Positions 43,187-51,549 of a DNA stretch of 64,000 nucleotides are shown here, in pieces. A program made the translations under genes and the position numbers. The notes beneath the pieces are model-generated. The model was not told where the DNA came from and did no database searches. It saw nothing but the letters and a program-made list of their open reading frames with translations. This DNA is from Leuconostoc palmae (lineage in GTDB: Bacteria > Bacillota > Bacilli > Lactobacillales > Lactobacillaceae): positions 1-64,000 of the forward strand of contig NZ_BPKZ01000007.1 of assembly GCF_019656075.1 (NCBI RefSeq), given 5' to 3'. How positions within the stretch are numbered: the stretch's first letter is position 1; every line of letters begins with the position of its first letter.

Positions 43187-43202
43187 TGTTTCACGTGAAA
43201 CA
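43187..43202. promoter_or_regulatory. parS site (ParB/Spo0J binding)
   Basis: TGTTTCACGTGAAACA is identical to the canonical 16-bp firmicute parS sequence. It lies in the radA-gltX gap, 28 bp after the radA stop. Such sites nucleate ParB spreading and SMC loading and cluster around the replication origin, so this supports an origin-proximal location. No parA/parB is in the window. Confidence 0.9.
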
Positions 43203-43254
43203 GGTAATCATATTGATGACCATCATTTTCAGTTGGCAAGTCATATTTTGACAC

Positions 43255-43281
43255 GGCAGGTATAGTTAGCCTGCCTTTTTA
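43255..43281 (+). terminator. Terminator of dut-radA
   Basis: GGCAGG (43255-43260) and CCTGCC (43270-43275) pair across a 9-nt loop, followed by TTTTTATT. Confidence 0.75.
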
Positions 43282-43367
43282 TTAAGCAGGGACATTGGAA
43301 ATTTGGTCAATTAATGTTGTACAATAGAATAGATAAAATACGGAGAAATCGTATAATTGAGGAGGAA

Positions 43368-43409
43368 ATGTATTTATTATCCATCACGGCCAATAAATAC
43401 TCTAGATAA
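43368..43409 (+). CDS. 13-codon upstream ORF / leader peptide before gltX
   Basis: The only strong Shine-Dalgarno in the gltX leader, GAGGAGG (43359-43365), points at ATG 43368, which encodes MYLLSITANKYSR and stops with TAA at 43407-43409. The gltX ATG begins 1 nt after that stop and has no Shine-Dalgarno of its own. Ribosomes finishing this small frame could restart on gltX. The peptide has no Glu codon, so classical attenuation by glutamate starvation is not suggested. Confidence 0.5.
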   Translation: MYLLSITANKYSR

Positions 43410-43410
43410 C

Positions 43411-44907
43411 ATGACAGAAGATATTCGTGTTCGTTACGCACCGTCACCCACAGGTCACTTGCATATTGGGAATGCACGTACAGCTATTTTTAATTGGCTG
43501 TTTGCACGCCACTATAATGGACAATTTATTATTCGTATTGAGGATACGGATTCAGCAAGAAATATTGCAGATGGGGAAAAATCACAGTTAGATAATTTAG
43601 CTTGGCTAGGTCTAGATTGGGATGAATCACCTGAAAAGCCTGGAAAGTATGGTCCGTATCGTCAATCTGAACGAAATGAACAGGGTATTTATCAACCATT
43701 TATTGATGAATTATTGGCTAAGGGGATGGCTTATAAGTCTTATAAAACATCAGAACAATTAGCTTCAGAACGCGAGGCACAACAAGCTGCTAAGCAAGCG
43801 CCACATTATATTTATGAATATGAAGGAATGACTGCTGAAGAGCGTGAAGCTAAGTATGAGGAATTTGAGGCACAGGGTCTCAAACCAGTTATTCGTTTCC
43901 GCGTCCCAGAAGATCGTACTTACGCATGGGAAGATATTGTTAAGGGACACATTGAAATTAGTGGTAAAGAAATCGGTGGTGATTGGGTTATTCAAAAAGC
44001 TGATGGTATGCCAACTTATAACTTTGCTGTTGTTATTGATGACCATTTAATGGCAATTTCACATGTACTTCGTGGCGATGATCATGTATCTAATACGCCT
44101 AAGCAAATGATGATTTTTGAAGCTTTAGGTTGGGATATTCCTCAATTTGGACATATGGCTTTGATTATTAATGGCGAGACAGGCAAGAAATTGTCCAAAC
44201 GAGATGAAAATGTTTTGCAATTTGTGGAACAGTATAAAGAACTTGGCTATCAACCACAAGCAATGGTTAACTTTATTGGACTATTGGGTTGGTCACCTAA
44301 AGGTGAAGATGAAATTTTTTCACTTGATGAATTCAAGCAAATGTTTGATGAAACACGTTTATCCAAGGCAAACGCTAAGTTTGATCAAAAGAAACTGGAA
44401 TGGATTAATAATCAGTGGATGCGTCGTGATTTAGATAATGTCATGCCACAATTAATTCGTGAACTGGTTTCTGCTGGCCTTATTAGTCAAAGTGAAGCAG
44501 ATAACAAAGTTGATTGGTTATCTCAAGTGATTAAAGTTGCAGGTGTTGAAGGAATATCATACACTCGGGAAATTGTGGATTTGGTACGTAAGCCATTTTT
44601 CGAACTTAATGACATTACCGATGAAATGATAACTTATCTCACATCTGAAGATGGTCGCAAAGTATTTGAAGCATGGGAAACAGCTTATTTAGCCATGCCT
44701 GAAACAGCTACTGCAGAAGATTATATGAACACGATTCGTCATATTCAGAGTACGCTTGAAATAAAGGGACGTAATTTGTGGAACCCTATCCGTATTGCAA
44801 CAACACATGAGGTTCAAGGACCAAACCTACCTGAAATGTTAGTTGTATTAGATCGTTCAAAAGTAATAGCGACAATGAATCAGGTTAAGGCAACTTATTT
44901 AGTATAG
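43411..44907 (+). CDS. gltX: Glutamyl-tRNA synthetase
   Basis: A 498-residue class I synthetase. The HIGH motif is in YAPSPTGHLHIGNAR at residues ~8-22 and KMSKS appears as KLSKRDEN near 254; GDWVIQKADGMPTYNFA and HVLRGDDHVSNTPKQ are conserved. It charges tRNA-Glu and probably also tRNA-Gln (mischarged and then amidated), usual in bacteria lacking GlnRS. The start MTEDIRVRYAPSPTG at 43411 agrees with the family; it probably depends on the upstream mini-ORF for translation. An upstream in-frame TTG (43357) precedes the ribosome binding site. Confidence 0.94.
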   Translation: MTEDIRVRYAPSPTGHLHIGNARTAIFNWLFARHYNGQFIIRIEDTDSARNIADGEKSQLDNLAWLGLDWDESPEKPGKYGPYRQSERNEQGIYQPFIDELLAKGMAYKSYKTSEQLASEREAQQAAKQAPHYIYEYEGMTAEEREAKYEEFEAQGLKPVIRFRVPEDRTYAWEDIVKGHIEISGKEIGGDWVIQKADGMPTYNFAVVIDDHLMAISHVLRGDDHVSNTPKQMMIFEALGWDIPQFGHMALIINGETGKKLSKRDENVLQFVEQYKELGYQPQAMVNFIGLLGWSPKGEDEIFSLDEFKQMFDETRLSKANAKFDQKKLEWINNQWMRRDLDNVMPQLIRELVSAGLISQSEADNKVDWLSQVIKVAGVEGISYTREIVDLVRKPFFELNDITDEMITYLTSEDGRKVFEAWETAYLAMPETATAEDYMNTIRHIQSTLEIKGRNLWNPIRIATTHEVQGPNLPEMLVVLDRSKVIATMNQVKATYLV

Positions 44908-44945
44908 AAAAGTGACAGCCCTTTTTACAAGGCTGTCACTTTTTG
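44908..44945 (+). terminator. Terminator of gltX
   Basis: AAAAGTGACAGCC (44908-44920) and GGCTGTCACTTTTT (44931-44944) form a 13-bp stem with a T-run. Confidence 0.93.
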
Positions 44946-44969
44946 TTAGTGGTCAACCAGATGTTATAG

Positions 44970-45137
44970 AATACGGGTACTTACACTATAAAAGATAAGG
45001 TAGTTGGCAACAGTGAAATGGTGGATTATGCGAATACTAATGTTTTGAAAGAATTAAAAGGTAACGTTCCTGATTTTAAACTAAAACAAGAGCCCCTCCT
45101 TTTAGGATCATCCGTTTTGAATGAAGGTGAGTATTGA
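44970..45137 (+). pseudogene. C-terminal remnant of an unknown gene
   Basis: An open frame without a start or ribosome binding site reads NTGTYTIKDKVVGNSEMVDY, then ANTNVLKELKGNVPDFKLKQ, ending NEGEY and TGA. Codon choice looks like real coding sequence. It begins just behind the gltX terminator, after an in-frame TAG, so the 5' part has been lost. I do not recognise the family. From here to the adhA promoter (45138-45293) I see only AT-rich sequence. Confidence 0.45.
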
Positions 45138-45293
45138 TGATTAAGTGGTTGATTTTAGTCTCAGTATATTAAAGATGTTGTAGGGTAGTATAAACATTTT
45201 ATTAAGTAGTAGTCCTAGTAACGTACACATTTTTGTGTATGTTTTTTATTTGTGAATAACTATTTTAAGTTAACTTATATATTTTAGTAAGAC

Positions 45294-45322
45294 TTTACAA
45301 AAACAATATAAACAGGTACAAT
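45294..45322 (+). promoter_or_regulatory. Promoter of adhA
   Basis: TTTACA (45294-45299), 17-bp spacer, TACAAT (45317-45322). Transcription should start near 45329, inside the Rex-like operator. Confidence 0.75.
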
Positions 45323-45326
45323 CATC

Positions 45327-45344
45327 TTGTAAATAAGTTCACAA
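45327..45344. promoter_or_regulatory. Rex operator over the adhA transcription start
   Basis: TTGTAAATAAGTTCACAA matches TTGTGAA-W4-TTCACAA at 16 of 18 positions; the right half is perfect. It covers the expected +1 position, well placed for repression. Rex would lift repression when NADH is high, switching on ethanol formation. Confidence 0.6.
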
Positions 45345-45364
45345 TAAAAGGAGAAATGAATATA

Positions 45365-46417
45365 ATGAAAGCAGCAATTGTACGTGAAGTAAATGATGGC
45401 TATGTTGATCTAGTTGATGATTGGCAACCTCGAGCATTGGGTTTTGGGGATGCTTTGGTTGATGTTGAATATGTCGGTCTTTGCCATACTGATTTGCACT
45501 GTGCTAATGGTGATTTTGGTAATCCAAACGAAATTGGTGAACGCAATGGTCAATTCCGTCGTGTTATCGGTCATGAAGGTGTGGGACGTGTTTCAAAGTT
45601 AGGCGAAGGTGCCAGTGATTATCTTAAAGTTGGTGATCGCGTATCAATTGCTTGGTTCTATGATGCTTGTGGTGTTTGTGACTACTGTGTTTCAGGTAAT
45701 GAAACGTTCTGCCGTAAGGTTCGTAACTCAGGGTACACGATTGATGGGGCGATGTCACAACAAGTTGTTGTCAACTCAAAATATGCAGTGAAAGTCCCAG
45801 AAGGTTTGGATCCTGTTGAAGCAACGTCAATCACTTGTGCCGGTGTGACAATGTATAAGTCACTTAAAGTTGGTGAAACAAAACCAGGTGAATGGGTATC
45901 AGTTCATGGTGCTGGTGGTTTGGGTAACTTGGCTGTGCAATATGCTCACAACGTATTTGGAGCACATGTAGCCGTTATCGATGGTAATGACGATAAGTTG
46001 GCCGCTGCTAAGGCTAATGGTGCTGAAGTACTTGTTAACCGTAAAACCGAAGATGTGGTTGCTAAGGTTAATGAATTAACTGGTGGCGTCCATAACGCAC
46101 AAGTAACTGCTGTTAATGATGCAGCTTTCTCGCAAGCTGTTAATGTTTTGCGACCAATGGGTAAGCTAGTAGCTGTTGCTTTGCCACAAGGTGATATGGC
46201 GCTAAATATTGCTAAAACAGTATTAGACGGCATTGAAGTTCGAGGATCACTTGTTGGTACTCGTGCTGACTTGAAAGAGGCTTTCCAATTTGGTGCTGAA
46301 GGCAAGGTTAAGCCAATCGTAGAAACAGTTGATTTCAAAGATATGAATGATGTGATTGATGAGATGAAGGCTGGTAACATTACTGGACGTAAAGTCTTTG
46401 ACTTCACAACTCTGTAA
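45365..46417 (+). CDS. adhA: Zinc-dependent alcohol dehydrogenase
   Basis: A 350-residue medium-chain dehydrogenase of the propanol-preferring AdhA/AdhP type. Catalytic zinc ligands: Cys in GLCHTDLHC, His in GHEGVGRV and Cys in TCAGVT. The structural zinc Cys are in CGVCDYCVSGNETFC. The NAD fold is HGAGGLGNLAVQYA. It reduces acetaldehyde to ethanol. ATG 45365 is 11 nt after AAGGAG; ATG 45356 would be only 2 nt away, so it is rejected. A Rex-like operator covers the promoter. Confidence 0.93.
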   Translation: MKAAIVREVNDGYVDLVDDWQPRALGFGDALVDVEYVGLCHTDLHCANGDFGNPNEIGERNGQFRRVIGHEGVGRVSKLGEGASDYLKVGDRVSIAWFYDACGVCDYCVSGNETFCRKVRNSGYTIDGAMSQQVVVNSKYAVKVPEGLDPVEATSITCAGVTMYKSLKVGETKPGEWVSVHGAGGLGNLAVQYAHNVFGAHVAVIDGNDDKLAAAKANGAEVLVNRKTEDVVAKVNELTGGVHNAQVTAVNDAAFSQAVNVLRPMGKLVAVALPQGDMALNIAKTVLDGIEVRGSLVGTRADLKEAFQFGAEGKVKPIVETVDFKDMNDVIDEMKAGNITGRKVFDFTTL

Positions 46418-46570
46418 AGTGAGTTAAGCAGACAAAGAACTGATAGGTTGTGTGTTTTTGGGGTTACCATAGTCGTTTATAACTTGTTGTGTTAGAATTG
46501 GGGAAGAAATGTATTGGAGGAACGTGTCTGGAGATAGGGTCGACCAAGTCACTTCAAACACAAATTTGTC

Positions 46571-47107
46571 ATGTCATACTTTATGCAACAACTTTTTAAC
46601 GGACAACGCGATCGAATTTTGCGTGTTGTAGATAGTGAAAATGAAGAACAAACAACAGCGGGGTTTATCCATATTTTTGATGAACGACGTGTGTTTGACT
46701 TTGATTACGCTAAAGAGGTAACAGAAGGTCGTATCACGCGTGAAGAGTTTGACGAAGAAGGAGAAGCAAATAATACTTTCAGCGTTAATTTTATGCCCCT
46801 TGCAGGTGAAAACGAAGAATTGCCAGAAGGTCTATTTGAGTCATGGGCAGGTCTAGTTGGACGTGAGTATGCATTGATGCCACATGTTCACATTAATATG
46901 TACCAACAGCCTTTGCGTCCTGAAATAGAGGTGATTGACAAATCTGTTTTTGAGGAAAGGCTACTTGAACTCGTAAGTCGTATTTTGGGTTCTTCAGTAG
47001 TTGGCTTTAAAGAAAACTCGCTCACAATGTTTCCTAGTTTTTTGGTACAAGAGCAACCAGATGTCAAAGAACAGGGTCCTTCAACACAAATTATTTTGCC
47101 AGATTAA
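46571..47107 (+). CDS. Acidic protein of unknown function
   Basis: A 178-residue soluble, strongly acidic protein that I do not recognise. It contains FDERRVFDFDYAKEVTEGRI, MPLAGENEELPEGLFESWAG and MYQQPLRPEIEVIDKSVFEE. It has no signal peptide, membrane helix or obvious metal motif. Neither ATG 46571 nor ATG 46583 has a Shine-Dalgarno. A strong GGAGG at 46516-46520 instead serves another frame from GTG 46524, which runs past the start to a TAG at 46629-46631. The start is therefore uncertain. It stands between adhA and the ECF locus. Confidence 0.55.
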   Translation: MSYFMQQLFNGQRDRILRVVDSENEEQTTAGFIHIFDERRVFDFDYAKEVTEGRITREEFDEEGEANNTFSVNFMPLAGENEELPEGLFESWAGLVGREYALMPHVHINMYQQPLRPEIEVIDKSVFEERLLELVSRILGSSVVGFKENSLTMFPSFLVQEQPDVKEQGPSTQIILPD

Positions 47108-47122
47108 TAAATAAGATTTACA

Positions 47123-47151
47123 TTGACAAAAAATAAGAATTGTCTTAAAAT
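47123..47151 (+). promoter_or_regulatory. Promoter of the ECF locus leader
   Basis: TTGACA (47123-47128), 17-bp spacer, TAAAAT (47146-47151). It starts 15 bp after the unknown acidic gene and drives a leader of about 300 nt. Confidence 0.75.
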
Positions 47152-47464
47152 CAAAACATGTTAATAAATCGATGAAGCAAAGACATTGATTTACTGAATA
47201 TAGGACATTATTGGCCTTATTTTTAAGATTAATATGATTCAGTATTTTGATGACGTACGTAAATGCGGTGATCAATAAAAAACCAACTTGTACTGGTATT
47301 AACCTAAGAAATTAAAATCAGTGGTCGTACTGGTGAATAAAAAATGGTGCTATAACATTTACGTTCCTGTTAGTCATAATCATGATTAACAGGTTTTTTT
47401 ATTTAATCGGTTAGAAATATGGAGAATGTCAAATATTCGGGGATCATTTTGGATAAAATAGAAT
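47152..47464 (+). promoter_or_regulatory. Unidentified structured leader with terminator (candidate riboswitch)
   Basis: Hairpin AATCGATG/CATTGATT (47168-47192) and TACTGAAT/ATTCAGTA (from 47192; near 47237-47244) are followed by a domain closed by ACGTAAATG (47257-47265) with CATTTACGT (47356-47364), a perfect 9-bp helix. Inside are ACCA/TGGT and CAGT/ACTG hairpins, two copies of GTACTGGT, and AATGGTGCTAT before the closing strand. One base later the terminator begins. The plan is that of a transcriptional riboswitch or T-box, but no known consensus fits. GGTGCTA is reminiscent of the S-box 3' part, while the UGAAACCCGGCAACC core is missing. Confidence 0.55.
47366..47400 (+). terminator. Leader terminator before the ECF locus
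   Basis: CCTGTTAGTCAT (47366-47377), loop AATC, ATGATTAACAGG (47382-47393), then TTTTTTT. One G-T pair in a 12-bp stem. It is 65 bp before the first start codon and so acts within the operon's own leader. Confidence 0.9.
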
Positions 47465-48328
47465 ATGACAAATAATCATCTGGTGTTACAAACTGATTTT
47501 GGTTTACAAGATGGGGCTGTCAGTGCTATGCGAGGGGTATCCCACGCAGTCGCTGATAATATCATAATAAGTGATTTAACACATGGTATTAGTCCGTTCA
47601 ATATTTTTGAAGGATCTTTTCGATTACTTTAAACAGTGGGATATTGGCAACCTGATACGGTTTTTGTATCAGTCATTGATCCTGGAGTGGGGTCTAATAG
47701 ACTATCTTTAGTCGCAAAAACAAAAGCTGGTCATTATATTGTGACACCGGATAATGGCACGTTAACACATTTAATATCGCAAGATCTAATAGAAAGTGCT
47801 CGTGTTATTAATGAAGATACTCATCGTTTACCCGGCTCTGAAAAGTCATCAACGTTTCATGGTAGAGACATCTATGCTTTTAATGGCGCTCGGTTAGCAA
47901 GTGGACAAACTACTTATGAGGATTACGGTCAAGAATTGAAACCAGAAGAGTTAGTGACCTTACCGATTAGACCTGGAAAGTATCAAGTTGATGAATCAAA
48001 TAATGAGACGTTAGTAGGAAATATTGATATTACTGACGTTAATTTTGGTTCCCTATGGTCAAATATTCCATTAGAAACATTTGAAATATTTAAGATAGGT
48101 TATGGGGAATTATTACATGTTCAGATTAAAAATGATGAATTAGTGATGTTTGAAGCTGATCTGCCGTATGTTCATACATTTGCGGATGTTGATCCTGGAC
48201 AACCATTAATTTATATTAATTCAGTGTATACTGTGGCTTTTGGTATCCATACTGGCAGTTTTGAACAAATGTACCATGTTGGTGCAGGACAAGATTGGTC
48301 TGTTACTTTAAGTAAAGTTAACAAATGA
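47465..48328 (+). pseudogene. SAM hydroxide adenosyltransferase (DUF62/SAM hydrolase) with an in-frame ochre codon
   Basis: ATG 47465 reads MTNNHLVLQTDFGLQDGAVS to GSFRLL, then TAA at 47630-47632, then in the same frame TVGYWQPDTVFVSVIDPGVG and onward to NGTLTHL and FHGRDIYAF. Family members read F-x-x-x-Q-T here with D-P-G-V-G following, so CAA to TAA is the simplest cause. Intact proteins of ~285 residues cleave SAM to adenosine and methionine. The remaining GTG 47636 could start a truncated protein, but the N-terminal substrate-site TDFG would be lost. First gene of the ECF locus. Confidence 0.85.
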
Positions 48329-48352
48329 TAACAAACAAGGAGATGTTAAATA

Positions 48353-48913
48353 ATGACTAATAAAAACAGTGGTTTTTCAGTTAAAGCTGTTGTTGCAACA
48401 GGGATTGGCGCAGCAGTATTTTTCGTTTTAATGAAATTTATTGCAATTCCCACAGGTGTTCCTAATACAACGATAAACGTCGCTGAAGGATGGTTGGCGT
48501 TAATAGCTGGATTATTTGGACCAGTCGTAGGTTTGTTGGTGGGATTCATTGGACATACATTAAATGATGCTGTGACTTATGGTTCACCATGGTGGTCTTG
48601 GGTTATTGCGGATGCTATTTTTGGGCTCCTCTTAGGATTAGGGAAAAAATATTTGGCATTAGAATATGGTGACTTATCAACTAAAAAACTCATACAATTC
48701 AACATCTGGCAAGCTATTTCAAATGTTATTGTGTGGTTTGTGATTGCCCCAATTGGTGATATCTTGATCTACAAAGAAGCCGCACAAAAAGTATTTCTTC
48801 AAGGTGGTGTTACAGCGGTAGTCAACACGATTTCTGTTGCCATTATCGGCTCATTGTTATTAGTTGCTTACGTTAAGTCTCGCCCTAAAAAGAGTAGTTT
48901 AAGAAGTGAATAA
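48353..48913 (+). CDS. ECF transporter S component (UPF0397 family)
   Basis: A 186-residue protein with about five helices, matching UPF0397/ECF S components: [20 protein letters not shown], then [20 protein letters not shown] and [16 protein letters not shown]. It should bind a small vitamin-like compound or metabolite; databases often say 'riboflavin', which is unproven for this branch. AAGGAG lies ~9 nt upstream. It is followed by its own ATPase and EcfT genes, a dedicated transporter rather than one sharing the general module. Association with a SAM hydrolase suggests a SAM- or methionine-related substrate (inference). Confidence 0.85.
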   Translation: MTNKNSGFSVKAVVATGIGAAVFFVLMKFIAIPTGVPNTTINVAEGWLALIAGLFGPVVGLLVGFIGHTLNDAVTYGSPWWSWVIADAIFGLLLGLGKKYLALEYGDLSTKKLIQFNIWQAISNVIVWFVIAPIGDILIYKEAAQKVFLQGGVTAVVNTISVAIIGSLLLVAYVKSRPKKSSLRSE

Positions 48914-48966
48914 TGTCAAAGCAAGATTTGTCTTGCGTACATAATTTTAAAAATTAAGGATATTTT

Positions 48967-50658
48967 ATGGTTGCCCCACTCATTGATTTTCAGCATGTTA
49001 CATTTAAATATCATGCCCAAGCGGAAGCTACATTACACGATATTAGTTTTCAAATTTATCCAGGAGAGAAGGTTTTAATTGCAGGAGCTTCTGGTTCTGG
49101 TAAAACGACCTTATTGCGTTTGTTAAATGGTTTAATTCCACAAGCTTATGCTGGTGACATTACTGGTAAACTAGAACTGAATGGTAAAAATATTATTGAT
49201 CAAACGTTATTTGATTTATCATTGCAGGCCGGGACAGTGTTGCAAGATTCAGATGCACAATTTGTTGGATTGACTGTTGCAGAAGATGTTGCTTTTGCAT
49301 TAGAAAACGATCATCAGCCAGTTGACAAAATTAAATCAAAGGTGGCTAAATGGGCATCTCGTTTTGGTTTAGGAGAACGTTTAGACTTAGCACCTCAAAT
49401 GTTATCAGGTGGTCAAAAACAGCGTACAGCCATGGCGGGTGTTTTAGTAGATGATGGGAAGTTATTACTTTTTGATGAACCGCTTGCCAGTCTTGATCCA
49501 GCAGCTGGTAATGTTGCTATGACGATGATCAATCGCTTGCAAGTGGAACGTGATTTGACAGTTGTGATTATCGAACATCGCATTGAAGAAGTGCTACGAG
49601 CAGACGTTGATCGTATTATTGTAATGGCAGATGGCAAGATTGTTGCCAATGATACACCAACAACCATTATTCAATCTGGTATACTGCCAGAAAATGGGTT
49701 GGATGAGCCTTTATTTGTACAGTTGTTAAGAAAAGCTAACGTTGATGTTGCCACGCTAGCTAATGTGGCTGATGTTAATTCAGTCGATGTTCAAGCATAT
49801 AAGCAAGTAATTGAAGACCTAAAAACACCAGTTATTAAGCAAGTGAAAAAAAATAAAAAATTGGTTATCAAAGACTTAGTGTTCAATTATGACGATAAGC
49901 ATCCTATTTTTAATGGTTTAAGTACTGCTATATATCAAGGTGAGATCTTAGGTATTGTTGGGAAAAATGGTTCTGGGAAAACGACGCTATCACATTTGTT
50001 AACCGGGTTCTTAACACCAGAATCAGGTGACATCTTACTCGATGGACAAAGTTTATTGAGTCAGTCTATTAAAGAACGAGCCGATAATATAGGCTATGTT
50101 TTACAAAACCCAAATCATATGATTACTAAATCAACTGTTTATGATGAAGTTGCTAGTGGTCTTGTTTTACGTGAAGTCGATGCGCAAGAAATCGAAACGC
50201 GTACTAGAAAAGTTTTAAAGTTAGTTGATTTGGATAGTATGAGGCATTGGCCAATTTCAGCACTGAGTTTTGGTCAAAAAAAGCGCTTAACGATTGCAGC
50301 TGTTCTAGTACTAGATCCACAAGTTCTAATATTAGATGAGCCGACAGCTGGGCAAGATGCGACACATACAAGTGAGTTACTAAATTTCTTAAAAGAAATT
50401 AATAAAACTGCTAACACAACAATTATTATCATTACGCATGATATGCATTTGCTTGCTAATTTTGTTTCTCGGGCACTGGTTATTGTTGATGGGACACTAC
50501 TAGCCGATACAACGCCCTCTGAATTATTAGCAAATGCAACATTAGTGGAGGCCGCTAGTTTAAGAACAACCAGTATTTATCAATTGGCATCGCGATTAAA
50601 TATTGATCAACCAGAAATGTTGAATGCAGCCATTGTACATCATTCAACAACTATTTGA
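48967..50658 (+). CDS. ECF transporter ATPase with two fused ABC domains
   Basis: A 563-residue fusion. Domain 1: Walker A AGASGSGKTT, signature LSGGQKQRTAMA, Walker B LLLFDEPLASLDP. Domain 2: GKNGSGKTT, LSFGQKKRLTIA, LILDEPTAGQD. The signature in domain 2 has F in place of G. It plays the part of the EcfA-EcfA' pair. AAGGAT is a weak ribosome binding site. Its stop overlaps the region just before the EcfT start. Confidence 0.93.
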   Translation: MVAPLIDFQHVTFKYHAQAEATLHDISFQIYPGEKVLIAGASGSGKTTLLRLLNGLIPQAYAGDITGKLELNGKNIIDQTLFDLSLQAGTVLQDSDAQFVGLTVAEDVAFALENDHQPVDKIKSKVAKWASRFGLGERLDLAPQMLSGGQKQRTAMAGVLVDDGKLLLFDEPLASLDPAAGNVAMTMINRLQVERDLTVVIIEHRIEEVLRADVDRIIVMADGKIVANDTPTTIIQSGILPENGLDEPLFVQLLRKANVDVATLANVADVNSVDVQAYKQVIEDLKTPVIKQVKKNKKLVIKDLVFNYDDKHPIFNGLSTAIYQGEILGIVGKNGSGKTTLSHLLTGFLTPESGDILLDGQSLLSQSIKERADNIGYVLQNPNHMITKSTVYDEVASGLVLREVDAQEIETRTRKVLKLVDLDSMRHWPISALSFGQKKRLTIAAVLVLDPQVLILDEPTAGQDATHTSELLNFLKEINKTANTTIIIITHDMHLLANFVSRALVIVDGTLLADTTPSELLANATLVEAASLRTTSIYQLASRLNIDQPEMLNAAIVHHSTTI

Positions 50659-50675
50659 TTCATAGTGGGAGTAAA

Positions 50676-51500
50676 ATGAACAATTTATTTGGATATAAAC
50701 AACGGGATACGTGGCTCAATCGTGCCACTGGTACAGCCAAACTCATTGGTTTTTTGACACTTACGACTATAGGTATGATATCTTATGATACTCGGTTTTT
50801 AATAGTATTGAGTTTGTTGTCAGTTCTTTTAATGAAGACAGCAAAAATTCAATATCAAGAATATGCTTTGATGCTTAAATTTGTTTTATTTTTTGCAATT
50901 ATTAACTTGGTGATGATTACCATTCTAGCACCTCAATATGGTGTGAGATTATATGGGACAAATCACGTGTTATTTGGTAGTGGTTATTGGACAATAACAG
51001 AAGAACAACTCTTTTATGAGTTTAACTTATTGATTAAATACTTCTTTTCACTACCATTAGCTATTATTTTATTGTTTACTACAAACCCTAGTGAGTTTGC
51101 GGCTGGTCTCAATAAAATAGGAGTGCCATACAAAATAGCCTATGCTTTTGCGATTACCTTACGATACATACCAGACGTCCAGAGTGACTATCGTACTATT
51201 AGTTTGGCCCAACAAGCCAGAGGTTACGAAATATCAAAAAAGGCATCTATATTAGCTAGATCTAGGGGGGCTGTACAGATTATTATGCCGCTGGTGTTCA
51301 CAAGCCTAAATCGTATTGACACAATCAGTCAGGCTATGGAACTTAGACGTTTTGGCCGTGAAAAACAGCGTTCTTGGTATCAAGAACAGGTTTTTTCGAG
51401 ATTAGATATTTTAATTATTGTAGGTTCCATTATTGTGGGGTTTTTAGGTATTACATTATTATTTGTTAACAACGGACGTTTGTATAATCCGTTTAAATGA
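50676..51500 (+). CDS. ECF transporter membrane (T) component, CbiQ family
   Basis: A 274-residue EcfT/CbiQ protein with five or six helices. The two coupling motifs are seen as A-R-G-Y-E (LAQQARGYEISKK) and A-M-E-L-R-R-F-G (ISQAMELRRFGREK), which correspond to the A-R-G signatures contacting the ATPases. ATG 50676 follows GGGAG by 7 nt. Third working gene of the dedicated ECF transporter. Confidence 0.9.
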   Translation: MNNLFGYKQRDTWLNRATGTAKLIGFLTLTTIGMISYDTRFLIVLSLLSVLLMKTAKIQYQEYALMLKFVLFFAIINLVMITILAPQYGVRLYGTNHVLFGSGYWTITEEQLFYEFNLLIKYFFSLPLAIILLFTTNPSEFAAGLNKIGVPYKIAYAFAITLRYIPDVQSDYRTISLAQQARGYEISKKASILARSRGAVQIIMPLVFTSLNRIDTISQAMELRRFGREKQRSWYQEQVFSRLDILIIVGSIIVGFLGITLLFVNNGRLYNPFK

Positions 51501-51549
51501 AAGGTAAGCTTAGTATTTAGTGTCATTGATACAGTAAGTTAGGCGATAA

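Noticed and set aside
46524-46631. Annotating the GTG 46524 frame as a gene
   Set aside because: Only 35 codons, overlapping another gene, Shine-Dalgarno spacing of 3 nt is too short, and no recognisable product. Kept as an observation only.
47152-47464. Calling this leader a T-box
   Set aside because: A UGGU and ACGTTCCTG stretch precedes the terminator, but the AGGGTGGTACCGCG core, the AG bulge and a clear specifier loop could not be found, and the 9-bp closing helix does not suit T-box antiterminator geometry. Left as unidentified.
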